Assembly: GCA_013203845.1 (NCBI GenBank)
Contig: JABMPE010000395.1
Coordinates: 1 to 44,107, forward strand
Length of the DNA stretch: 44,107 nt
Direction of reading: 5' to 3'
Source of the DNA: Rhodopirellula sp.
Lineage (GTDB): Bacteria > Planctomycetota > Planctomycetia > Planctomycetales > Planctomycetaceae
Shown: positions 34,577 through 41,446 of the stretch, piece after piece
Layout: the number at the start of each line of letters is the position of its first letter
How positions within the stretch are numbered: position 1 is the first letter of the stretch
Translations under genes and position numbers: made by a program
The notes under the pieces: model-generated
Databases searched by the model: none
Seen by the model: the letters and a program-made list of their open reading frames with translations, nothing else
What the model was told of the DNA's origin: nothing

Positions 34577-35706
34577 TAGATGCAGTCCATGAGTTCGCCG
34601 CGGAGCACCCGAGCGATCGGTTGAATCAGAAGCGGAGGAAATGCGTTACCAATCTGAAGAGCCGCGTGCTCTTTGCCTCGACTGAGGTCGAATCGATAGT
34701 TTGCTGGGAAACTTTGTAGCAGGGCAGCTTCCCGCAAAGTGATCGCTCGATGTTCAACAGGATGCAGGAATCGTCCTTTAGAGGGATTATGGCATCCACT
34801 GGTAATTGTCGGTGCCACGGCGTCCCAAGCCATTCGCCCGTATACATCGTTGTAACCAGTCGTACGTGAGTGGCATTTGCACTCAACTCCGCTGTCGCGG
34901 CGGCTGCCACCGTCAACGGGAGTCGCTTGAATTCGCTGAATTACTGCCGCGCTGCGAAATTCAAGAATGTCATGTAACTCATCGCCACTTGATCCTGCGG
35001 CGGGTAGGTGAGCAATTGCGTCGCGAACGGTTCTAATCGGTATGTTGTGTGATGCCCAATCCGCAGGAATGGGTCGATCTCGCAGTGCCACCAACACAAG
35101 GCGGCGTCGGCGTTGCGGAACCCCGAAGTTCTTGGCGTCCAAGAGCGCGTAGTCATATTGATAACCAGCATGTGCAAGCCCGGTCCGGAATCGTTCAAAC
35201 CTCTGGTTGCTCGCCAAGCCCGGAACATTCTCGATTACGACTGCCTTGGGGCGAATTGATCGGATTAGACGCAGCACTTCGAATATCAGATCGTTTCTCA
35301 GATCATCATCAGGTCGTTTTTTTCGGCGAGTCTGTAGTGTCGAAAAACCCTGACACGGTGGACATCCAGTTAAAAGCGATAATTCGCCGCGGTTAATACC
35401 GGAGGCACGAAGTAGTCGGCTCCCCGTCACATTTCTGATGTCGTCAACGACGATTTTCGTTCTCGGGTGATTGAGGCGAAACGACGATGCAGATGTTTCG
35501 TCAAACTCTACGGCTGCTTTGACTGAAAAGCCGGCTCGCCGAAGTCCTTGGCTAAGTCCACCAGCACCGGAGAATAAGTCGATCGCGGTAAGCAATGCTC
35601 TTCCCTTTTGCAAGGTGCTGAATCTGAACACCGGCGTCTTGAATTCACTCTGCGAGTTCTGACGGGACATTAGTACCGATAAGTCCAAATCGGTCGTGTG
35701 TCGCAT
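34576..35706 (-). CDS. DNA (cytosine-5) methyltransferase
   Basis: A 376-residue m5C methyltransferase. Motif I is AIDLFSGAGGLSQGL (SAM binding), motif IV is TGCPPCQGFS with the catalytic C118, motif VI is VVIENVPGL, motif VIII is QRRRRLVLVALR, and motifs IX/X are AITLREAALLQSFPANYRF and LQIGNAFPPLL. The target-recognition region between VIII and IX is short. It methylates cytosine in a specific DNA site, probably protecting the host from its partner nuclease, the OLD-like protein encoded immediately downstream. No conventional restriction endonuclease is present. The start is unsure: a second Met at 35670 is equally possible, and neither has a good ribosome binding site. Confidence 0.88.
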   Translation of the reverse strand: MRHTTDLDLSVLMSRQNSQSEFKTPVFRFSTLQKGRALLTAIDLFSGAGGLSQGLRRAGFSVKAAVEFDETSASSFRLNHPRTKIVVDDIRNVTGSRLLRASGINRGELSLLTGCPPCQGFSTLQTRRKKRPDDDLRNDLIFEVLRLIRSIRPKAVVIENVPGLASNQRFERFRTGLAHAGYQYDYALLDAKNFGVPQRRRRLVLVALRDRPIPADWASHNIPIRTVRDAIAHLPAAGSSGDELHDILEFRSAAVIQRIQATPVDGGSRRDSGVECKCHSRTTGYNDVYGRMAWDAVAPTITSGCHNPSKGRFLHPVEHRAITLREAALLQSFPANYRFDLSRGKEHAALQIGNAFPPLLIQPIARVLRGELMDCI

Positions 35707-35803
35707 GCGAGTCGAGTAAAAATGTGCAGCTGTACGTTGTCAGGACGATTCTCAGCAGGGATCCGGAGAACCTGCGACGAATCTATCGGCTGAGCGGAAC
35801 TTT

Positions 35804-35834
35804 CCGGCCAGCCGAGTAGGGACGGCTGTGCCGG
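35804..35834. other. Strong imperfect hairpin upstream of the methyltransferase
   Basis: CCGGCCAGCCG pairs with CGGCTGTGCCGG apart from one bulged base, with an 8-base loop. It sits about 100 bases upstream of the methyltransferase start, between it and the WD40 remnant that is read towards it. It could be a terminator for a lost gene or mark the edge of the inserted defence pair. Confidence 0.4.
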
Positions 35835-35928
35835 CCAATTTGGTTATTGAGTTCGGCTGGCGGCGCCGGTCCTGTGTGGATGCGGAATGTATGGCAGGTT
35901 CAGATTACGGCAGGAGACGAATCATTCC

Positions 35929-36216
35929 TCATCCGGCCATGACCGGTGTCCACAGGTCGCCGCCGGTGGTTTCGAAGGTGCAGCTGTTTTCTGAATCGCA
36001 TTGCGCGACCACGCTGCCCGCGTCCCAAAGCTTCACCGTGCCGTTATCACTCCCGCTGGCCAGCGTGTGGCCCTGTGGATCAAACGCTACGCTCCTGACC
36101 GGGGCCTTGTGGCCGGCGAGCGTCCGCAGCAGCTTGACGCCCGGCGGCAGAGTCGCAGCGTCTGCTCCGACTGTCTCACTACGAGTCCTGCTGCGTCTCT
36201 TTTTCGCCATCGCCAT
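35929..36216 (-). pseudogene. Truncated WD40-repeat protein
   Basis: A 95-codon frame starting MAMAKKRRSRTRSETVG, then LLRTLAGHKAPVRSVAFDPQGHTLASGSDNGTVKLWDAG. This is one complete WD40 blade preceded by the basic start found on large WD40 proteins of planctomycetes. After the Trp-Asp the sequence turns to unrelated residues and stops. A propeller needs about seven blades, so this is a remnant of a much longer gene whose remainder has been lost, perhaps when the neighbouring methyltransferase/ATPase pair arrived. Confidence 0.7.
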
Positions 36217-36621
36217 TCTCCAGTACGTTGATCTGAATCGCTCCGTTCAGCAGACCACACAGTGGATGACAGGTTACCAGGAATGTGATTCTCGACGAGT
36301 TCTGCAGAGGACTCGAACAGCAGCCAGCATCGTGTGCGCGTTGCAGACGATACCGGGACAGAGAGTCTCCGGGAATCCTCACTGGTACACCACTTGCTGT
36401 CGAGTGGTGACTCAAGACTGCGCTGCAGATGAAGAAAAACAATCAGGCAGACGAACATCACAGAACTCCGAGAAGCAACGCTGGAGCTGCGGGGCGGCCA
36501 TCTCGTCGAACAGCGCCCATGAAGAACAGTAATCGCCTCGACAGCGCGACCCGTTATGATTCCGATCCAGGTTCGTCATTCAATTTCCCAACAGCTCACA
36601 ACGTTTGAGGATCGCCGAAGC
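36217..36621. other. Non-coding stretch, no recognisable gene
   Basis: Only short frames without family resemblance are open here. The longest, on the minus strand (36179-36442), runs into the WD40 remnant. An in-frame ATG at 36556 would extend the aldolase gene by 22 residues, but those do not match the family. Confidence 0.4.
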
Positions 36622-37428
36622 ATGTTGAAACCCGCTGCTGAACTAAAGGTGAAGCTCGCCACGGACGAACCCGTTATCGGCCTAATGGCGACCGACCAGG
36701 CCTGGCCGTTCCTCGTGGAAATCTGTCAGAAAAGCGGCCTGGACTATCTCGTGGTTGATCGTGAACACGGTGCATTCTCTGACGAACTGGTCAGCCACAT
36801 CTGTCAGGTTGGTCGGCTGGCGAACTTTCCTGTGCTGGTACGTACCGTTTCATGCGAAACATCAGTCGTACGACGCACGATCGACATGGGACCATGCGGA
36901 ATCCTGCTGCCGTGCGTCGAAACGACCGAACAGCTTGATCAGGTGCAGGAAGCGGTACTGATGCCTCCACGCGGTCGAAGACGACCCGGAGGCATGGGGA
37001 ACTACTGGCTCAGTAACTACCACTACGAAACCTGGAGAACTGAGTTCGAAGAGCACTTCATTGTCATTTCGCAGATTGAATCGCAGACCGGGGTAGACAA
37101 TGCGGAATTGATCGCTGCTCATCCGCTGGTAACGGCGATGGGCCTTGGCCCGTATGACCTGTCCGCCGACCTGGGCTGCTGCTGGAATCCTGAAAACGAA
37201 TCGTACCAAACAGCCTTGAGCCAGGTGAAAGCGGCTGCCGATCGCGTGGATAAGAAAGTCTGGGCCGGCACCGACGCACCGGCACTGCGAGCCATGGGTT
37301 ACACGTTTCTCTGGATCGGAACAACGACGTCGCTGCTGACCGGCGCGATCACTCAGACCATCCGAAGTATCCGGGATGCGTGTCCATCAGACGATGTCGA
37401 ACATCCAATCGTTCCGCCGCCCGCCTGA
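36622..37428 (+). CDS. HpcH/HpaI-family aldolase
   Basis: A 268-residue class II pyruvate-type aldolase of the HpcH/HpaI family, which splits 2-keto-3-deoxy sugar acids or 4-hydroxy-2-oxo-heptanedioate into pyruvate and an aldehyde. Blocks seen are DYLVVDREHGAFSDE (catalytic His/acid region), GILLPCVETTEQL, RRPGGMGNYWLSNYH, the metal-binding Glu in VISQIESQTGVDNAELI and MGLGPYDLSADLG with the second metal acid. The ATG at 36622 follows GAGGATCG; an earlier ATG at 36556 is also open. No sugar-acid catabolic genes are adjacent, so the substrate is unknown. Confidence 0.85.
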   Translation: MLKPAAELKVKLATDEPVIGLMATDQAWPFLVEICQKSGLDYLVVDREHGAFSDELVSHICQVGRLANFPVLVRTVSCETSVVRRTIDMGPCGILLPCVETTEQLDQVQEAVLMPPRGRRRPGGMGNYWLSNYHYETWRTEFEEHFIVISQIESQTGVDNAELIAAHPLVTAMGLGPYDLSADLGCCWNPENESYQTALSQVKAAADRVDKKVWAGTDAPALRAMGYTFLWIGTTTSLLTGAITQTIRSIRDACPSDDVEHPIVPPPA

Positions 37429-37992
37429 CCGTAACAAACTTCCGATCCCCACAGAATGCGCAATCAAACGACAGCACAAGGCTGCCCAGTGATCCCTCGG
37501 GTACAGTTTCAACGCATTAACTCCCGATTTTGAACGTCCGCCCGGCAATGATCGATTGTCATTACGATCGCTCCGCACGACAGGGCATTGAGCCTGCTCA
37601 ACGAGTTCAACCATCGGCAACAACAGTTGACCATCTTTTGCGAGAAACGCAGCCGGCTGCTGAGAATCAAACGGCGAATCCTGATAGCGTTCAGACAGGG
37701 TGGTGGCTGCGGAGGGATCAACGCAACCAGTTTCTGCGGATCGTCACGACTCTTCGACCAGCCAGCGTGAATGCTTTCCGAGTCGACGACAGTAGCAGCA
37801 AGATTCCGTCGCGCCTGCCGCACTCGCTCTGCGGTCCACTGTGATTTTACATTTTACAGAGGTGCCGCAGGCTGCGGATTGGTCGTGGCGACAGAAGGCG
37901 TGTCGCAAGAAGCGAACCGGCGATCGTGCTGAAAGTCGCGTTCGTAAAAAAAGGGGGGACGTCTGAGGATCCTCGAAGTCACTCCAGCGAAC
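37429..37992. other. Long stretch without a recognisable gene
   Basis: Short frames on both strands (up to about 104 codons) show no family motif. The minus-strand frames between 37387 and 37823 could be worn-out coding sequence, but I cannot name a parent. An A7G6 homopolymer junction is present at 37946-37958. Confidence 0.4.
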
Positions 37993-39225
37993 TTACTCTT
38001 TCGTCCAGTCGAGCACGTGCATTGACTCAAGTTCGCGAATGAATAGTTGGCCATCGGCGACTGCCAGGTGAGCCCATGTTGGATTCTCGCTAAATTTCCG
38101 TCGGTCGATCAGGTCGAACTTTTCTGGCGAGGCATGAATTAAGAGCAACTCGCCGCGTTCATCCAACGCGAGAATTCGATCACCCGCTGCAACCAGACTC
38201 CAGTATTTGCCAAACGGCTCGGTGATCCATTTGTCTTTTCCGGTCAACAGATCGATACAGGCAAAACGCTGGTTTCGCAGATGTAAATAGACGTGGTCGT
38301 TGATCACGACCGGCGACGACATATAGCCCTGTACTTTGTTCCGCCAGAGCTGCGAAACTTTGAAGCCGTCGGTTTTCGAACCGGAGACTTCGAACAGGAA
38401 CGAACCGCCGCCGTAACTGCTTGTAAAAATTCGATCGCCGATCACGGTTGGCGTGAGGATGTTCATTCCACGAAATGCTTCGACATCAATCGACCAGAGC
38501 TCGCCGCCAGACTTCAGATCGATGCCGGCAAGCTTGGAACGGGTCTGCACAACAGCCTGCCGATATCCGCCCAGCGTGGCGATGACTGGTGACGAGAATG
38601 CACTGCCGCCCATTCCGCCGCCGTCTTTCACAGAGACCCACAGGATGCGACCGTCGGCACGATCCAGTTTTGCGAAACCACCGCCAGCTTGAATGTAAAC
38701 AGAATTGCCATCAACGAGTGGTGAGCAGGCACACCCGAATGAAGGAAGAACTGAACCCGTTGACTCGACGAAGTCGACCTTCCACTTCACATCACCGTTA
38801 TTCACATCCAGACAGACCAGCACATCGCGGATTCCAGCAACGAACAGGTCGCCGCCATCCAATGCGGGGGTGGCGCGAATCCAACTGCCATTCGCTGCAG
38901 CGAAAAACGGTACGGTCATCGCTCCGGTCCACTCGGTAGACCAGATGACCTTACCGGTTTCACGATCCAGCGCACTGACCACTTCACTTTTCGAGTTGCG
39001 AGTTTCCGTAACAAAGACTCGGTCATCGGTAACCAGCGGACTGGAATAGCTGGGCCCCAGCGGAACATTCCATGCGGTATCGAGTCGCCCCGCAGAGAGT
39101 TTCAGTGGCCAGTCCTGCTCATCGAGCAGTCCGGTCCGGTTCGGGCCTCGCCATTGTGTCCAACTCTCTGCGAATGCCGTCGAGGAAGAACCAGAAATAC
39201 TAAATGCGACAACGAGCCAGAACAT
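37993..39225 (-). CDS. Secreted PQQ-type beta-propeller protein
   Basis: A 410-residue exported protein: signal peptide MFWLVVAFSISGSSSTAFA, then WTQWRGPNRTGL, the start signature of planctomycete PQQ-binding-like propellers. Repeated blades follow with the pattern (A/S)xDxxTGxxxW, seen in VSALDRETGKVIWSTEW, LVCLDVNNGDVKWKV, FAKLDRADGRILWVS and ACIDLLTGKDKWI. No catalytic residues of a PQQ alcohol dehydrogenase are evident. In this phylum such proteins are common and mostly uncharacterised; substrate binding or scaffold roles are possible. I chose the ATG at 39225 because it begins a clean signal peptide; a GTG at 39285 is also in frame. Confidence 0.82.
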   Translation of the reverse strand: MFWLVVAFSISGSSSTAFAESWTQWRGPNRTGLLDEQDWPLKLSAGRLDTAWNVPLGPSYSSPLVTDDRVFVTETRNSKSEVVSALDRETGKVIWSTEWTGAMTVPFFAAANGSWIRATPALDGGDLFVAGIRDVLVCLDVNNGDVKWKVDFVESTGSVLPSFGCACSPLVDGNSVYIQAGGGFAKLDRADGRILWVSVKDGGGMGGSAFSSPVIATLGGYRQAVVQTRSKLAGIDLKSGGELWSIDVEAFRGMNILTPTVIGDRIFTSSYGGGSFLFEVSGSKTDGFKVSQLWRNKVQGYMSSPVVINDHVYLHLRNQRFACIDLLTGKDKWITEPFGKYWSLVAAGDRILALDERGELLLIHASPEKFDLIDRRKFSENPTWAHLAVADGQLFIRELESMHVLDWTKE

Positions 39226-39372
39226 TCTCAGGATGTTTGTGAACACGAAAATGATCCTCAAATTGTGATTTGAAAAAGTCCGCACTCTAACGGCGTCTGT
39301 ACTTTTTTAGACGCCTCGATCAATCGGCCAACTTTTTTCGATTCACAATGCCTCTGAAGACTCAATCGTCAC

Positions 39373-39846
39373 GTGCGTGTGAGGGTACCGCTCGCATCGC
39401 AAGTTCGCAGATTCGTCGGCGTCCAAACATGCGATTCGTTTGCCGAGCAGGAGCTCCTCGACCGGCGTAAGACCGGGCCGTTTTATGGCCGCGGCTCGTT
39501 GATTGCCGCCGCGATCGAGGCGCTGAAACCCGCGTGGGAAACCAACTCGGCGGCGAAGGTTCCGGCCGCCATGACAGCATTCATTGCCAGATACTTGAAA
39601 GACCTGCTGTCTCATGCGCCCTATGCGCCGCAGCAGCAGGCCGAATACCGCGCTTGGGCGCAGCAGTTTGCACACTGGCTCTTTGGCACTGACTACATCA
39701 CCGTGCGGTACGAGATCTCCTACGACGGCGTTGACATCCACAAGCTTTCACCCGGCACGCGCGGCATCGTTCTGCTGCTGCACTATCTGGCACTCGACGA
39801 TTCAGATGATCGATCTCTGATTTCTCAGGCAGCAGGAAGCGGATGA
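39373..39846 (+). pseudogene. Truncated large AAA/SMC-like ATPase (TrlF-type) remnant
   Basis: A frame of 157 codons starting at a GTG without a good ribosome binding site. The C-terminal part reads TDYITVRYEISYDGVDIHKL then SPGTRGIVLLLHYLALDDSDDRSLI. This is the ABC-signature and approach to Walker B of a large ATPase family, in which LSPGTRGIVLLLLYLALD-x-x-DDRPLIIDQPEENLDP is typical. Here the sequence breaks exactly where the Walker B Asp should come and ends SQAAGSG. Walker A, the remaining N-terminal part and the H-loop are absent. Such ATPases are often linked to phage defence. It lies in the same patchy region as the WD40 remnant. Confidence 0.65.
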
Positions 39847-39895
39847 AGCATTTCCGCTCGATCTCATACTGAATCGGCCAGGCAAATCGGACGAA

Positions 39896-40798
39896 TCAAC
39901 CAAACAGTTCGGAGCGTGCTGCCTCTGACAGTGCGACTACGGCCGGGTGTTTGATTCGCCTGTCCACGGTGATTGCGTAGAAGCGTTCGACAATCTCCGG
40001 GATGCGTCCAATGACTTCGAGACCGTACTGGTAGCAGATTTCCGCTTCCACAACCGTCGGAGCCGGGATGACTCCGTGCCCTGCCTGCGCGAAGACTTTC
40101 ATCAGAGCGGTGTCTTCGAAGTCACCGACCACTTCCGGGCAAATTTCGTTTGAGTAGAGCCAGTGGTCGATGGTACGTCGCAGTGTCGCGGCTCCGCAGG
40201 GCAGCAACATCGGGCTGTCATGAAGGCACTGAGGGAACCCCGCCGACGAAAGCTGCTTAGCAAGAGCGGGTGCTGCACAGAATGTTGTACCGGACTGGCC
40301 CAGCAGGTGATTGAATGCGCGAACACTCACGAACGATGCGGCTTGCATATCAGACAGAACCACATCCACCGAGTGGGTCGCCAGTTCACCGAGCAAGTAT
40401 TGAATCTTGCCTTCACGACACTCGACATGAACCTTCTCTTTGAGTCTGAAAGCGGGTTCAATCAGCCGGTACGCGATCATTTTCGGCAAACTGTCAGGCA
40501 CGCCCACGGTCAGGTGTAAAGGCCGGTCCGTTGGTCTCCCCCGAAGAGCTTCTTTCAGCTCTTCGCCAATCGAAAAGATTTCATCGGCGTAGCGAAAAAC
40601 CGTGCGGCCGGCATCGGTGAGAACGAGTCCACGCCCGACGCGGTCGTACAGTTTCTGCCCGACCGCCTCTTCCAGCTTCTTGAGCTGTCCACTGATTGTC
40701 GGCTGAGCCAGATGCAGCTTCTGACACGCGGCGGAAATGCTGCCTTCCTTCGCCACGGCCCAGAAATAGAGAAGGTGGTGGTAGTTCAGCCAGTCCAT
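39896..40798 (-). CDS. nhaR: LysR-family transcriptional regulator, NhaR type
   Basis: A 300-residue LysR-type regulator. The N-terminal winged helix-turn-helix (MDWLNYHHLLYFWAVAKEGSISAACQKLHLAQPTISGQLKKLEEAVGQKLYDR) has the NhaR form: an aromatic-rich start, then S-I-S-A-A with L-A-Q-P-T-I-S recognition helix. The C-terminal domain (about 90-300) is the effector-binding fold. In E. coli NhaR activates the sodium/proton antiporter nhaA in response to Na+. No antiporter gene is adjacent here, so its target lies elsewhere or it has another role. The gene is read away from the HPF-like gene group. Confidence 0.85.
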   Translation of the reverse strand: MDWLNYHHLLYFWAVAKEGSISAACQKLHLAQPTISGQLKKLEEAVGQKLYDRVGRGLVLTDAGRTVFRYADEIFSIGEELKEALRGRPTDRPLHLTVGVPDSLPKMIAYRLIEPAFRLKEKVHVECREGKIQYLLGELATHSVDVVLSDMQAASFVSVRAFNHLLGQSGTTFCAAPALAKQLSSAGFPQCLHDSPMLLPCGAATLRRTIDHWLYSNEICPEVVGDFEDTALMKVFAQAGHGVIPAPTVVEAEICYQYGLEVIGRIPEIVERFYAITVDRRIKHPAVVALSEAARSELFG

Positions 40799-40952
40799 CG
40801 AGCGTTACTCCTGCGCGCTGGCATCCATCGTCACAATTCGAATCAGTGACATAATCTATCGGCCAGACCGATGTAATGCATTGCGACGAGGACCGACTAT
40901 CCCAGGTACCTGAACCGGCGAGTTCGCATTCGCAGGCAACGCCACCGTTTTC

Positions 40953-41027
40953 TCACCACGCAATGAATGCTCCCACGGCGAATCCGGCAATAGCGGCTCC
41001 ACCAGGGAAAACAAAGATGTCATTCAT
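40953..41027 (-). CDS. Possible 24-residue hydrophobic microprotein
   Basis: The frame reads MNDIFVFPGGAAIAGFAVGAFIAW and stops. It has one membrane-length hydrophobic stretch with regularly spaced Gly and Ala. The ATG has GAGG about 8 bases upstream and lies 16 bases after the HPF-like stop, a spacing typical of coupled genes. Nothing else supports it, so a chance frame is possible. Confidence 0.3.
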   Translation of the reverse strand: MNDIFVFPGGAAIAGFAVGAFIAW

Positions 41028-41043
41028 GCGTCTGCCTCTGAGT

Positions 41044-41364
41044 CTAAGTCGGACTGATTTCAAGAATTGCTCGATCGACGGCCCTGGCAGCTCGATCGGC
41101 AGCCCGAGCGACCGTCTCGTCGAGCGTCCCGGCACGAGTTGTCACCCTGACTGAGCGATGCCCAACGATTTCGCCCTGAAGATCACAACGATACTCCTCA
41201 GAGCCACCAGGAAACGTCGTCCGATCGATCGACACACCGATCGATATGAGCCGATCAGAGTATCTCGACAGGCTGTAAGCCAGCCGTCGGTCGACGTTTT
41301 TCCGGTCGTCTGTGGTCAGCTCCAAGCGGTTGGACTCGCTGCTGATGGACAGATTCCAACTCAC
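41044..41364 (-). CDS. Short HPF/RaiA-like protein (S30AE N-terminal domain)
   Basis: A 106-residue protein consisting only of the ribosome-hibernation-factor-like domain: TTDDRKNVDRRLAYSLSRYSDRLISIGVSIDRTTFPGG, then YRCDLQGEIVGHRSVRVTTRAGTLDETVARAADRAARAVDRAI. The pattern (a helix with RRLAxxLSRYxDR, then strands, then DxxxAxxRAADRAxRAVxR) matches standalone HPF-like proteins common in planctomycetes. The start is a GTG at 41364 with a perfect AGGAG 6 bases before it; a further upstream GTG at 41445 lacks one. It may bind the ribosome in stationary phase, but the basic patches of true HPF are weak. It is divergent from the ABC transporter gene. Confidence 0.7.
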   Translation of the reverse strand: MSWNLSISSESNRLELTTDDRKNVDRRLAYSLSRYSDRLISIGVSIDRTTFPGGSEEYRCDLQGEIVGHRSVRVTTRAGTLDETVARAADRAARAVDRAILEISPT

Positions 41365-41446
41365 TGATTGCTCCTGACTGATCGATTCTTCGCAACGGAA
41401 GACACCTGAAGACTTCTCCGTAAACAACTCACAGCGTGAACTCACA

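Noticed and set aside
36179-36442. Minus-strand frame of 87 codons before the WD40 remnant
   Set aside because: It has no ribosome binding site, signal or family resemblance that I can support. It is kept only as part of the non-coding stretch.
37509-37823. Short frames on both strands between the aldolase and the propeller
   Set aside because: They might be remains of a gene, but no parent family could be recognised, so no pseudogene is called.
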